A DNA stretch of 45,254 nucleotides from Pullilachnospira sp963929535 (GTDB lineage: Bacteria; Bacillota; Clostridia; Lachnospirales; Lachnospiraceae). Positions 16,364 to 24,116 of this stretch are shown here, piece by piece. Numbering within the stretch: the stretch's first letter is position 1; each line of letters starts with the position of its first letter. The notes under the pieces are model-generated. The model was given only the letters and a program-made list of their open reading frames with translations. It was not told where the DNA came from and did not search any database. The DNA lies in NCBI GenBank assembly GCA_963929535.1, contig CAWVIZ010000002.1, forward strand, positions 1 through 45,254, in the 5' to 3' direction. A program made the position numbers and the translations under genes.

Positions 16364-16435
16364 AGCACGAGACGGGATTCGAACCCGCGACCCTCGCCTT
16401 GGCAAGGCGATACTCCACCACTGAGCCACTCGTGC
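16364..16435 (-). tRNA. tRNA-Gly (GCC)
   Basis: 72-nt cloverleaf, acceptor GCACGAG/CTCGTGC, discriminator T, anticodon stem TCGCC/GGCGA with loop TTGCCAA, anticodon GCC. Followed on minus by TTTTTTTG. It has its own promoter at 16462-16490. Confidence 0.95.
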
Positions 16436-16461
16436 ATATCCTGTTCTCTCGAACATGTAAT

Positions 16462-16490
16462 ACTATACTATAAAAGATACAGATTGTCAA
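16462..16490 (-). promoter_or_regulatory. Promoter of tRNA-Gly (GCC)
   Basis: Minus strand: consensus -35 TTGACA (16485-16490), 17-bp spacer, -10 TATAGT (16462-16467), 26 bp before the tRNA 5' end. A-rich sequence lies upstream of the -35. Confidence 0.85.
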
Positions 16491-16558
16491 CAATTTTTTT
16501 CCAACCTTCCGCGGTCTCCCACCGCCCCTCCGGCTCCCTGCGGCCTGCGGCCATTGCA

Positions 16559-17323
16559 TCAGGGCCGCAGAATAGCGCTGAGCATATACTGGCTGTTGGG
16601 AAAATTCTTCTGACTGATCTCCTCCAGCCGTATCAGATCCACATCCAGCCACAGTTCTTCCGCTACCACCATCATATGGGCAAACATAATCCCAAAATTC
16701 AGCTCATCAAACCTTCCCAGCCGGTCACTGGCATGTTTTTTGGAAAAGATATGGATCCGGTTGTCAAACACCACAAATCTCCAGGGCTGGCTGTTTCCGG
16801 AAGAAGGCGCCATCCTGGCTGCCTCCAAAAGCTGTTTCATCCACTGGCGGGGCATCTCCTTATAAACACACAGCTCCCCCAGACTCAGCCTCTTTGCCTC
16901 GATGGGTTTCCTTGTGCAGCTTCCCTTTGCCTTTCCAAAAGCCAAAACTGCCATCAGCTTTTTGCCGTTCCGTCTGGCATACTTTTTTTTCAGGAGAGGA
17001 GTTCCCACAAAACAGCTTCCCAGACCTCTGGAACAGAGATACAGTGACATCTGCTCCATCAGATATCCGGCATTCATCATAGCCCTGTCTTTTTCCTCTG
17101 AATAGATCACAAGATAATAAGGGGCCCGGATTCCCAGCATTCCCAGAAGTTTATACTCTCCCTTTCGGTTATCCAGAATCACAAGCTCTGTCTCGATCCC
17201 CCCAAACAAACCCTTGATCTCACCGTATTCATTCAATATATCTTCCAACATCTGAGTTCCAAGTCCGTCAAACAGGTAATTTTTGACAGACTTCCTCACA
17301 AAAATCGCTTCATATAAATTCAT
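16559..17323 (-). CDS. Nitroreductase-family flavoprotein
   Basis: 254 aa. The N-terminal RKSVKNY (residues about 10-16) matches the FMN-binding arginine motif of nitroreductases. The middle holds GYLMEQMSLYLCSRGLGSCFVGT, and the second half APSSGNSQPWRFVV, the typical SGN-QPW flavin motif. The layout, with two half-domains in one chain, resembles the TM1586-like nitroreductase family. It would use NAD(P)H and FMN; the substrate is unknown. It is transcribed alone from a promoter at 17353-17380. Confidence 0.85.
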   Translation of the reverse strand: MNLYEAIFVRKSVKNYLFDGLGTQMLEDILNEYGEIKGLFGGIETELVILDNRKGEYKLLGMLGIRAPYYLVIYSEEKDRAMMNAGYLMEQMSLYLCSRGLGSCFVGTPLLKKKYARRNGKKLMAVLAFGKAKGSCTRKPIEAKRLSLGELCVYKEMPRQWMKQLLEAARMAPSSGNSQPWRFVVFDNRIHIFSKKHASDRLGRFDELNFGIMFAHMMVVAEELWLDVDLIRLEEISQKNFPNSQYMLSAILRP

Positions 17324-17352
17324 GGTATCACCCTTAACTTTTCTGTAATACT

Positions 17353-17380
17353 ATTGTAACATGCATTTCCATAATTGCAA
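17353..17380 (-). promoter_or_regulatory. Promoter of the nitroreductase gene
   Basis: Minus strand: TTGCAA (17375-17380), 16-bp spacer, TACAAT (17353-17358), 30 bp before the start codon. The remainder of the 242-bp gap up to the amidase gene holds nothing recognisable. Confidence 0.65.
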
Positions 17381-17565
17381 CGCTTTCCCGCAATTTTTCC
17401 CAGATTTTTTGGTCCGGCCGCTGCTGTCCGCAGAAAATTTTCGATCCCGCCATTTTTCAGCAGAAAAGCTCCGCAGCAGGAAACGTCTCCCATGTCCCCT
17501 GATAGTATATGCGGACATGTCTCCGGACTTTCCTCGCCCACGGAAATTTTACGGCATTTCAGCAG

Positions 17566-18279
17566 TCAGGCTTCTGATTTCATTTCGTCAATTCTGGCAA
17601 TACCATCCTCCACATCCTGTCGGAACCGTTCCCAGGCATCCTCATGCTCCACGAAATACTTGGGACATATTTTTCCGGTCACATCATAATGACGGATCAC
17701 CGCCTGGCTGTCCAGTCCAAATCGGCTGCAGAGCCAGGATGTCAGCTCCACCAGCGACTGATACGTACTGTCATTAAACTTTCCTGTATCATCCGGATGA
17801 CAGCATTCGATGGATAAGGTGTCTCCATTCCTCTCATTGGAGGCATAGGAGATCTCTGTACTGGGAATGCACTGGACAATCTCCCCATCCAGTCCCACAA
17901 TGAAATGGCTGCTGGCCTTTGTGATATGCGCATCCTTCAGCCCCTGGAAATAATCCCGGTTCTGCATGGCCGTGCTTCCCGGATTCGCCACATAATGGAT
18001 CACAATACCGTTTATCTGTTCCAGTTTCGTCCCCGGCCGCGAATACTCATTCACATCCAAAAGCTCCACATCCAGCTGAGGCGCGCCGATCCAGTCCGTC
18101 TCCTCCATCTGCTCTGCCGTCTGAATCTCTTCGGTTCCCGAAAAAAATAACCTCTTACAGGCAAATATCACCAGTATCAGTCCCGTCACTCCGATTCCCA
18201 AAGCAATCACAGCTCTCCGAAACAGCTGCCGCTGTCTCTCCCGTCTGCTCATCCTTCTTCCCCTTCTGTTTTTCCCCAT
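17566..18279 (-). CDS. Membrane-anchored N-acetylmuramoyl-L-alanine amidase (Amidase_2)
   Basis: 237 aa. ATG 18279 follows GAGGAG; a longer frame upstream lacks a ribosome site. A very basic N-terminus (residues 3-22) precedes one membrane helix (about 23-41), so the catalytic part faces the wall. The amidase domain (about 88-210) has metal ligands His95 in VIHYVAN, His197 in IRHYDVTGK and Cys205 in ICPKYF, plus SIECC near 156. It cleaves the bond between muramic acid and the stem peptide. No SH3 or SPOR domain is present. No operon partner is evident; guaB with its own terminator lies upstream. Confidence 0.9.
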   Translation of the reverse strand: MGKNRRGRRMSRRERQRQLFRRAVIALGIGVTGLILVIFACKRLFFSGTEEIQTAEQMEETDWIGAPQLDVELLDVNEYSRPGTKLEQINGIVIHYVANPGSTAMQNRDYFQGLKDAHITKASSHFIVGLDGEIVQCIPSTEISYASNERNGDTLSIECCHPDDTGKFNDSTYQSLVELTSWLCSRFGLDSQAVIRHYDVTGKICPKYFVEHEDAWERFRQDVEDGIARIDEMKSEA

Positions 18280-18346
18280 ATCTTTTCTCCTCTGTTTCAG
18301 CGACACGGCAGATCGTCTCCGCACGCTCCCGTCCTGTCTTCCTAAG

Positions 18347-18381
18347 CAAAACAGGGCAGCCCTCCGTTAAAGGCTGCCCTG
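18347..18381 (-). terminator. Terminator of guaB
   Basis: 10-bp perfect stem CAGGGCAGCC / GGCTGCCCTG with a 10-nt loop, then TTTTGC on minus. 52 bp after the guaB stop. Confidence 0.85.
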
Positions 18382-18433
18382 CAAAAATATCCGTCACCGC
18401 AAAACCCATGCTTTGCAGTACTAAAAATACAAA

Positions 18434-19888
18434 TTATTCATCCACACTGTAATTCGGTGCTTCCTTGGTAATATGAATATCATGCGGATGGGACTCCTTC
18501 AGGGCGGCTGAAGAAATCTTCACGAACTTGCCTGTCTCCTTCAAAGTCTCGATATCCTTCGCTCCACAGTAACCCATACCGGCACGAAGTCCTCCGATCA
18601 GCTGGAATACGGTATCCTCCACAAGACCCTTATAGGCCACACGCCCTTCCACGCCTTCCGGAACCAGTTTCTTGGCGTCCGTCTGGAAATACCTGTCCTT
18701 GCTGCCGTTCTCCATGGCTGCGATGGAACCCATACCGCGGTATACCTTATATTTCCTTCCCTGGAACAGTTCGAAGGTTCCCGGGCTCTCATCACATCCC
18801 GCGAAAATACTTCCCATCATGCACACATTGGCTCCCGCCGCAATGGCTTTGGTCATATCACCGGAATATTTGATTCCTCCATCTGCAATGATCGGAACAC
18901 CGTACTCTTTAGCCGCACTGTAGCAGTCCATCACTGCAGTAATCTGCGGAACACCGATACCTGCCACCACGCGGGTAGTACAGATAGATCCCGGTCCGAT
19001 ACCAACCTTCACCGCATCGGCTCCAGCCTCGATCAGATCCCTTGTGGCCTGAGCCGTAGCCACGTTGCCCGCAATCACCTGCAGATCCGGATATGCTTCC
19101 TTAATCTGCCTCAGTGTCCGGAAAATATTGGCGGAATGTCCATGAGCAGAATCAATCACGATCACATCCACGTTCACCTTCACAAGAGCAGCCACTCTCT
19201 CCATCACGTTTGCGGTGATTCCCACAGCAGCACCGCACAGCAGTCTTCCCTTGTCATCTTTGGCAGACAGAGGATATTTGATCTGTTTCTCAATATCCTT
19301 GATGGTGATCAGACCTTTCAGGTTAAAATCCTCATCTACAATAGGAAGCTTCTCTTTTCTGGCCTTGGCCAGGATCTTTTTTGCCTCCTCCAGAGTGATT
19401 CCTTCCCTGGCTGTGATCAGCCCCTCAGAGGTCATGGAATCTTTGATCTTTTTGGAGAAATCCTCCTCAAACTTCAGATCCCGGTTGGTGATGATTCCCA
19501 CCAGTTTCTTCCCTTCCGTGATCGGTACACCGGAAATACGGAACTTGGCCATCAGATTGTTGGCATCCTCCAGGGTATGCTCCGGAGATAAATAAAATGG
19601 GTCGGTGATGACTCCGTTCTCAGAACGCTTAACCTTGTCCACCTCATCGGCCTGCGCTTCAATTGACATATTCTTGTGGATAATACCGATACCTCCCTGT
19701 CTGGCCATGGCAATGGCCATTCTGTGCTCTGTAACGGTATCCATCCCTGCACTCATCATGGGAATGTTCAGTCGTACCTTTTTTGTCAAATGTGTAGTCA
19801 AATCAACCATGTTGGGGGTCACTTCAGAATACTGAGGCACCAGCAGCACATCATCAAAAGTGATTCCTTCACCAATAATTGTACCCAT
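18434..19888 (-). CDS. guaB: IMP dehydrogenase
   Basis: 484 aa, normal length. Oxidises IMP to XMP with NAD+, the committed step to GTP. The N-terminal TIM-barrel part (TFDDVLLVPQYSE) is followed by two CBS domains (about 95-205), the phosphate loop GIGPGSICTTR with catalytic Cys (about 303), DGGIKYSGD and the flap region YRGMGSIAAM (about 380-390). The start follows AGGAG. Its promoter overlaps the stop of the upstream gene and a terminator follows, so it is monocistronic. GTP is the ligand of CodY, encoded at 24.1 kb. Confidence 0.97.
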   Translation of the reverse strand: MGTIIGEGITFDDVLLVPQYSEVTPNMVDLTTHLTKKVRLNIPMMSAGMDTVTEHRMAIAMARQGGIGIIHKNMSIEAQADEVDKVKRSENGVITDPFYLSPEHTLEDANNLMAKFRISGVPITEGKKLVGIITNRDLKFEEDFSKKIKDSMTSEGLITAREGITLEEAKKILAKARKEKLPIVDEDFNLKGLITIKDIEKQIKYPLSAKDDKGRLLCGAAVGITANVMERVAALVKVNVDVIVIDSAHGHSANIFRTLRQIKEAYPDLQVIAGNVATAQATRDLIEAGADAVKVGIGPGSICTTRVVAGIGVPQITAVMDCYSAAKEYGVPIIADGGIKYSGDMTKAIAAGANVCMMGSIFAGCDESPGTFELFQGRKYKVYRGMGSIAAMENGSKDRYFQTDAKKLVPEGVEGRVAYKGLVEDTVFQLIGGLRAGMGYCGAKDIETLKETGKFVKISSAALKESHPHDIHITKEAPNYSVDE

Positions 19889-19930
19889 TTTTTTCTCCTT
19901 TCGTCTGTCTCATTCTTTTTATTGTTCCCT

Positions 19931-19959
19931 AGTGTAACAAAAATCCGCGAACCTGTCAA
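19931..19959 (-). promoter_or_regulatory. Promoter of guaB, overlapping the upstream stop codon
   Basis: Minus strand: TTGACA (19954-19959), 17-bp spacer, TACACT (19931-19936). The TGA within TTGACA is the stop codon of the DUF6106-like gene. The leader is only about 35 nt, too short for a riboswitch. Confidence 0.8.
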
Positions 19960-20465
19960 TCCAGATATACTTTTCTCGGTGCCCTGGTCCGCATATCTCT
20001 GAGCATCTTCTCGGTGGGCTCAAACAGAACTTTTTTCAGAGAATTTTCATCAGCGACTATCATGGCATATACCTGCTTCTCCCTTTCCGGATCATTGGAG
20101 GTATAATTCACTTCCTTCAGATTCCTGTTATTGTTATAATAGTCCAGACGATGGGAAACGGCGGGAGCAATGATCTCCACCCGATCCAGATCAATGCTCT
20201 CTCTCCTCTTTCTCTTTGCCTTATTGATGATCCTGTCCACATCCAGCTCACCGTTTACATACTGATATTCCCATTCAATATTGAACCGCGGAAAGATAAA
20301 AATATCCGCAATACAGATGGCGATTGCCGGGAATACAAGTATGTACTGTACAAAAAACGCTCCCAGAATCAAAATCACCGTCAGGGCTATCAGGAGAATA
20401 CGGACTGCCCTGTCCTTCGTTGTCCATTTCCTCTTGACCAGTTCCTCCAGATACAGATCACTCAT
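19956..20465 (-). CDS. Uncharacterised membrane protein, DUF6106-like
   Basis: 169 aa. Two adjacent hydrophobic segments (about 23-41 and 43-57) follow a short basic N-terminus; the C-terminal 110 residues are soluble, with a conserved-looking RRESIDLDRVEIIAP and a positively charged end (RDMRTRAPRKVYLD). I recall the same arrangement in DUF6106 proteins of Lachnospiraceae, with no known function. The gene overlaps the 3' end of the upstream membrane protein gene by 8 bp, so the two are co-translated and may act together. Confidence 0.7.
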   Translation of the reverse strand: MSDLYLEELVKRKWTTKDRAVRILLIALTVILILGAFFVQYILVFPAIAICIADIFIFPRFNIEWEYQYVNGELDVDRIINKAKRKRRESIDLDRVEIIAPAVSHRLDYYNNNRNLKEVNYTSNDPEREKQVYAMIVADENSLKKVLFEPTEKMLRDMRTRAPRKVYLD

Positions 20466-21123
20466 GATTGTCCTCCTTCAAGTACGTTATAAATTCTCTG
20501 GCATTGTCCACATGCTCAGAATAAGCGAATACCGCCAGATATCCCGGCTGATTCACATCCAGCCCGAACTCCTGCAGCTTTTCGCTTCCGTCTACCCGGA
20601 TTCCATACTCCTCCACGTCATCTCCGTAGGCCTCCATCTGCTCCTGAGTGAGTATCTCATCCATAGGTATAAACGCATCCAGGTCCGCATATTTCTCATA
20701 CTGTCTCTCATCGCAGACCATAGCGTCCAGCTCCTGCGCGCCGATCAGAGTTGTCAGCTTCATGACTCCAGCCGTATCCTTCGTATCATCTCCGGTAAAA
20801 AACATGGAACTGTCAAACGTGATCTCATGGTACTCGTTATCATCCCCCAGATATGCCTTAAAATCATCCTGCATACCCTCAGCGTCTCCAATTCCCCCGT
20901 TCAGCACAGCAGCATAAAAAATGGTATCAAATTGGGAATTATAAATGATCTGTCCGATCAGCCCTATCAACAGGCAGGCCGCCAGGACCAGTGCCATGTG
21001 GACCTTATAGTACGTCCAGATATATCCGATCCTCTCTTTCCATCCCATCCCTTTGATCTTCTGCCATTCCATCTGCCGCTTTTCTTTGCCGGTTAAGTCA
21101 CTTTCGTATCTTTTTTCTGCCAT
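20458..21123 (-). CDS. Uncharacterised single-pass membrane protein
   Basis: 221 aa. A charged cytoplasmic N-terminus (1-38) and one membrane helix (about 43-63) precede an acidic extracytoplasmic domain of about 155 residues. The latter has some features of substrate-binding folds (FYAAVLNGG, DAMVCDERQYEKYADLDAFIPMDEIL) but no family I can name. It lacks a lipobox. First gene of a two-gene unit with the DUF6106-like gene. Confidence 0.7.
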   Translation of the reverse strand: MAEKRYESDLTGKEKRQMEWQKIKGMGWKERIGYIWTYYKVHMALVLAACLLIGLIGQIIYNSQFDTIFYAAVLNGGIGDAEGMQDDFKAYLGDDNEYHEITFDSSMFFTGDDTKDTAGVMKLTTLIGAQELDAMVCDERQYEKYADLDAFIPMDEILTQEQMEAYGDDVEEYGIRVDGSEKLQEFGLDVNQPGYLAVFAYSEHVDNAREFITYLKEDNHE

Positions 21124-21170
21124 CTCTCATCTGATCGTCCTTTCCAAAAAGCTAACCTTATTCTAACACA

Positions 21171-21204
21171 AACAGGAGCCAGCGTCTATCCGGTGGCTCC
21201 TGTT
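21171..21204. terminator. Hairpin between the groESL and downstream operons
   Basis: AACAGGAGCC / GGCTCCTGTT, 10-bp stem with 14-nt loop, flanked by T-rich sequence on both strands. It can serve groEL read-through on minus, after the 99-bp array. Confidence 0.6.
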
Positions 21205-21232
21205 TAATTATGAAAAAACTATGAAGTTTTTA

Positions 21233-21479
21233 CGGGTAAAAATGAATGCTCGCTTCGCTCGCGCTCATTTTTCTTCCGATGCCCTCTGCTTCGCAGAGCA
21301 GCTCACGCACTCCGTGCCTTCGCTAATCCATCGGGTAAAAATGAATGCTCGCTTCGCTCGCGCTCATTTTTCTTCCGATGCCCTCTGCTTCGCAGAGCAG
21401 CTCACGCACTCCGTGCCCTCGCTAATCCATCGGGTAAAAATGAATGCTCGCTTCGCTCGCGCTCATTTTTCTTCCGATG
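21233..21479. repeat. 99-bp tandem repeat array, 2.5 copies, after groEL
   Basis: Copies at 21233-21331, 21332-21430 and partial 21431-21479; the first two differ by one base. Each unit holds two hairpins: AAAAATGA ... TCATTTTT around a GC core (terminator-like on both strands) and CTCTGCTTCGCAGAG (TTCG loop). The half-unit next to groEL is also bounded by AATCCATCGG / CCGATGGATT. The array begins 2 bp from the groEL stop codon, so it acts at least as a triple terminator. The 357-bp gap holds no gene. Confidence 0.9.
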
Positions 21480-21481
21480 GA

Positions 21482-23101
21482 TTACATCATTCCCATGTTG
21501 GGGTTGGCGGCGGGAGCGGGAGTGTCCTCCTTGATAATGGACACTACGGACTCCGTGGTCAGCAGAGTGGAGGCAACGCTGGTTGCATTCTGCAGGGCAC
21601 TTCTGGTTACCTTGGCGGGATCCAGGATTCCTGCTTTTACCATATCCACATACTTCTCGTTGTAAGCATCGAATCCTACGCCTACCTCAGACTCTTTCAC
21701 CTTGTTGATGATCACAGAGCCCTCCAGTCCGGCGTTGGCTACAATATGATACAGAGGAGCCTCCAGAGCTTTCATGATAATTTTGGCTCCGGTCTTCACG
21801 TCTCCTTCCAGGCTGTCTACCAGACCCTGCAGCTCTTTGGTAGCATGAATATATGCGGATCCGCCTCCTGCGATGATTCCTTCCTCAACAGCTGCCTTTG
21901 TAGCTGCCAGAGCATCCTCCATACGCAGTTTAGCTTCTTTCATCTCAGTCTCAGTAGCAGCGCCTACGCGGATAACCGCAACACCGCCGGCCAGTTTTGC
22001 CAGTCTCTCCTGCAGTTTCTCACGGTCAAAGTCAGAGGTGGTCTCCTCAATCTGTGCCTTGATCTGAGCAACTCTGGCCTTGATAGCCTCTTTATCGCCC
22101 TCACCATCTACGATCACGGTATTCTCTTTCTGGATCTTCACAGATTTTGCACGTCCCAGCTGATTCAGCTGAGTCTCCTTCAGATCCAGTCCCAGCTCAT
22201 CGGAAATCACCTGTCCGCCGGTCAGGATAGCGATATCCTGCAGCATCTCTTTTCTTCTGTCTCCGTATCCCGGTGCTTTTACAGCTGCCACGGAGAAAGT
22301 TCCTCTCAGTTTGTTCACGATCAGAGTGGTCAGGGCCTCGCCTTCCACATCCTCAGCGATGATCAGCAGCTTGGAACCGGACTGTACGATCTGCTCCAGC
22401 AGCGGCAGGATATCCTGAATGTTGGAAATCTTTTTGTCAGTGATCAGGATGTACGGATTCTCCAGAACTGCCTCCATCTTATCCATATCGGTGGCCATGT
22501 ATGCAGAGATATATCCTCTGTCGAACTGCATACCTTCTACCAGATCCAGCTCTGTCTTCATGGTCTTGGACTCCTCGATGGTGATCACGCCGTCTTTGGA
22601 TACTTTATCCATAGCGTCAGCTACCAGCTGTCCAACCTCATCGTCTCCGGAAGAAACAGCAGCTACTCTGGCGATCTGATCCTTCCCTTCCACAGCCTTG
22701 CTCATGGAAGCGATCACTTCTACAGCTTTATCAGTAGCTTTCTTCATTCCCTTTCTCAGATCTACCGGATTGGCTCCTGCTGCCAGGTTCTTCATACCTG
22801 CATTTACCATAGCCTGTGCCAGAACGGTTGCAGTTGTGGTTCCGTCTCCTGCCACATCGTTGGTCTTGGATGCAACCTCACGGATAAGCTGTGCTCCCAT
22901 ATTTTCAAAACCGTCAGCCAGCTCAATCTCCTTTGCAATGGTCACACCATCGTTGGTGATCAGGGGCGCTCCGAAGGATTTCTCCAGAACAACGTTTCTT
23001 CCTTTCGGTCCCAGTGTTACTCTTACGGTATCAGCCAGCTGATTTACGCCTCTTTCCAGGGCTGCTCTGGCATCTGCTCCAAACTTGATCTCTTTAGCCA
23101 T
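21482..23101 (-). CDS. groEL: Chaperonin GroEL (60 kDa subunit)
   Basis: 539 aa, usual length, including the hydrophobic tail ending PNMGMM. Forms the double-ring folding chamber and works with GroES. Seen: the N-terminal GADARAALERGVNQLAD, ATP-binding LGPKGRNVVL and GDGTTTATVLAQA (about 85-97, catalytic Asp), SKTMKTELDLVEGMQFDRGY and PGYGDRRKEMLQDIA. Start follows AGGAGG. It is 72 bp downstream of groES, in one operon under CIRCE control. Confidence 0.98.
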   Translation of the reverse strand: MAKEIKFGADARAALERGVNQLADTVRVTLGPKGRNVVLEKSFGAPLITNDGVTIAKEIELADGFENMGAQLIREVASKTNDVAGDGTTTATVLAQAMVNAGMKNLAAGANPVDLRKGMKKATDKAVEVIASMSKAVEGKDQIARVAAVSSGDDEVGQLVADAMDKVSKDGVITIEESKTMKTELDLVEGMQFDRGYISAYMATDMDKMEAVLENPYILITDKKISNIQDILPLLEQIVQSGSKLLIIAEDVEGEALTTLIVNKLRGTFSVAAVKAPGYGDRRKEMLQDIAILTGGQVISDELGLDLKETQLNQLGRAKSVKIQKENTVIVDGEGDKEAIKARVAQIKAQIEETTSDFDREKLQERLAKLAGGVAVIRVGAATETEMKEAKLRMEDALAATKAAVEEGIIAGGGSAYIHATKELQGLVDSLEGDVKTGAKIIMKALEAPLYHIVANAGLEGSVIINKVKESEVGVGFDAYNEKYVDMVKAGILDPAKVTRSALQNATSVASTLLTTESVVSIIKEDTPAPAANPNMGMM

Positions 23102-23173
23102 CTTTCATTCCTCCTAATTTCTGTCTGAAATTATCAATTTTTTATACACCGCCTGCCGGCGTTATTCTGTCAG

Positions 23174-23458
23174 TTATTTTACCACTGCCAGGATGTCGTT
23201 CTGTTTTACGATGATATATTCTTCATCCTCCAGTTTCACTTCTGTTCCCGCATATTTGGAATAGATCACCTGGTCTCCCACGGAAACCTCCATCTTGATT
23301 TCCTTTCCATCCACTACTCCGCCGGGTCCTACCGCTACAACTTCTGCCTGCTGGGGTTTCTCCTGTGCCTGGCCCGGCAGAACGATACCGGATTTTGTGG
23401 TCTCCTCAGCGACTAACTGTTTCAGAACAACTCTGTCTCCCAATGGTACTAACTTCAT
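23174..23458 (-). CDS. groES: Co-chaperonin GroES (10 kDa subunit)
   Basis: 94 aa. Forms the heptameric lid of GroEL. Seen: PLGDRVVLKQ at the N-terminus, the mobile loop EETTKSGIVLPG (about 17-28) that binds GroEL, AVGPGG, VGDQVIYSKYAGTEVK and EDEEYIIVKQNDILAVVK at the end. First gene of groES-groEL, with the CIRCE operator and a sigma-A promoter directly upstream. Confidence 0.98.
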   Translation of the reverse strand: MKLVPLGDRVVLKQLVAEETTKSGIVLPGQAQEKPQQAEVVAVGPGGVVDGKEIKMEVSVGDQVIYSKYAGTEVKLEDEEYIIVKQNDILAVVK

Positions 23459-23489
23459 ATCTATTGCCTCCTTTTAATCTCCCTGGTTA

Positions 23490-23516
23490 TTAGCACTCAC
23501 TACTGTCGAGTGCTAC
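23490..23516 (-). promoter_or_regulatory. CIRCE operator (HrcA binding site)
   Basis: TTAGCACTC, 9-nt spacer, GAGTGCTAC: the consensus inverted repeat TTAGCACTC-N9-GAGTGCTAA with one change at the last base. It lies between the -10 and the groES start, as in other HrcA-controlled groESL operons. Confidence 0.95.
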
Positions 23517-23526
23517 CGATAGTCTT

Positions 23527-23555
23527 AATATAGTTAGTTTGACTGGTTTTCGCAA
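23527..23555 (-). promoter_or_regulatory. Promoter of groESL
   Basis: Minus strand: TTGCGA (23550-23555), 17-bp spacer, TATATT (23527-23532), just before the CIRCE operator. Confidence 0.7.
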
Positions 23556-23676
23556 CTTCAGTTTTTACCGGTATTTTATATATATTCTTTTATTTACTCT
23601 TATATTCTCTTTTTATCTTTTATTTTCTCACTTTTTAAATTTTCTTATTTATTCTCGCGGCAGTGAGCCAGATGGA

Positions 23677-23913
23677 AGTCAAAGCCCCCGCAGCAAGCTA
23701 CGGGGCATCAAACTTGCAGTGCAGCAGAGCTGCGGGGTATTTGGTCTTCGCTTCGCTGCGGTCGGCGCTAACCGTGTGCCGCTGGCACACAGCGCCCCTC
23801 GCGGCAGGTCTCCGTTCCACTTTGGTCGGCGCTAAACGTGTGCCACCGGCACACAGCGCCGCCAAATGGACATGCAAGCATGTCCGCTTGGCTCGTTGCC
23901 CGCGGGAATAAAA
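23677..23913 (-). repeat. 237-bp structured repeat, copy A
   Basis: Matches 25119-25355 with 5 differences in 237 bp. Read on minus it begins TTTTATTCCCGCGGGC, passes the GGACATGC-NN-GCATGTCC hairpin, then two hairpins of the form GGCGCT-GTGTGCC ... GGCACAC-AGCGCC, and ends with a CCCCGC-rich arm. A weak inverted copy of its first 22 bp lies at about 23648-23670. It fills most of the 658-bp gap between groES and codY; the other contents are the groES control region and the codY terminator. Confidence 0.9.
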
Positions 23914-24007
23914 GCACGGCCATCCGGCAATACTGCAGCTGCGCCGGCGGTACACACTCTGCCCCGGCAGAAGGATGGCATCGGCCTGCCTTACTTATTG
24001 TTCACCA

Positions 24008-24047
24008 AAAGAGAGCCGGCACACCAGACAGCGTACCGGCTCTCTTT
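24008..24047 (-). terminator. Terminator of codY
   Basis: 12-bp stem AAAGAGAGCCGG / CCGGCTCTCTTT with a 16-nt loop and a T run on minus, 70 bp after the codY stop. Confidence 0.8.
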
Positions 24048-24116
24048 CGGCATAACAGCCATAGGATAAATCTGCGCCGTCAGGACCTCCTGCCGGCCTT
24101 CCCGTATTTCTCAGTC

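Noticed and set aside
19889..19955. Guanine or other purine riboswitch before guaB
   Set aside because: The leader between the -10 and the start codon is about 40 nt, with no room for an aptamer and expression platform.
21233..21479. CRISPR array
   Set aside because: Repeats are 99 bp, contiguous and without unique spacers; no cas genes.
21221..23128. Open plus-strand frame of 635 codons through the 99-bp array and antisense to groEL
   Set aside because: It is open because the 99-bp period is a multiple of three and because the antisense of groEL is codon-biased. There is no ribosome site or protein-like composition.
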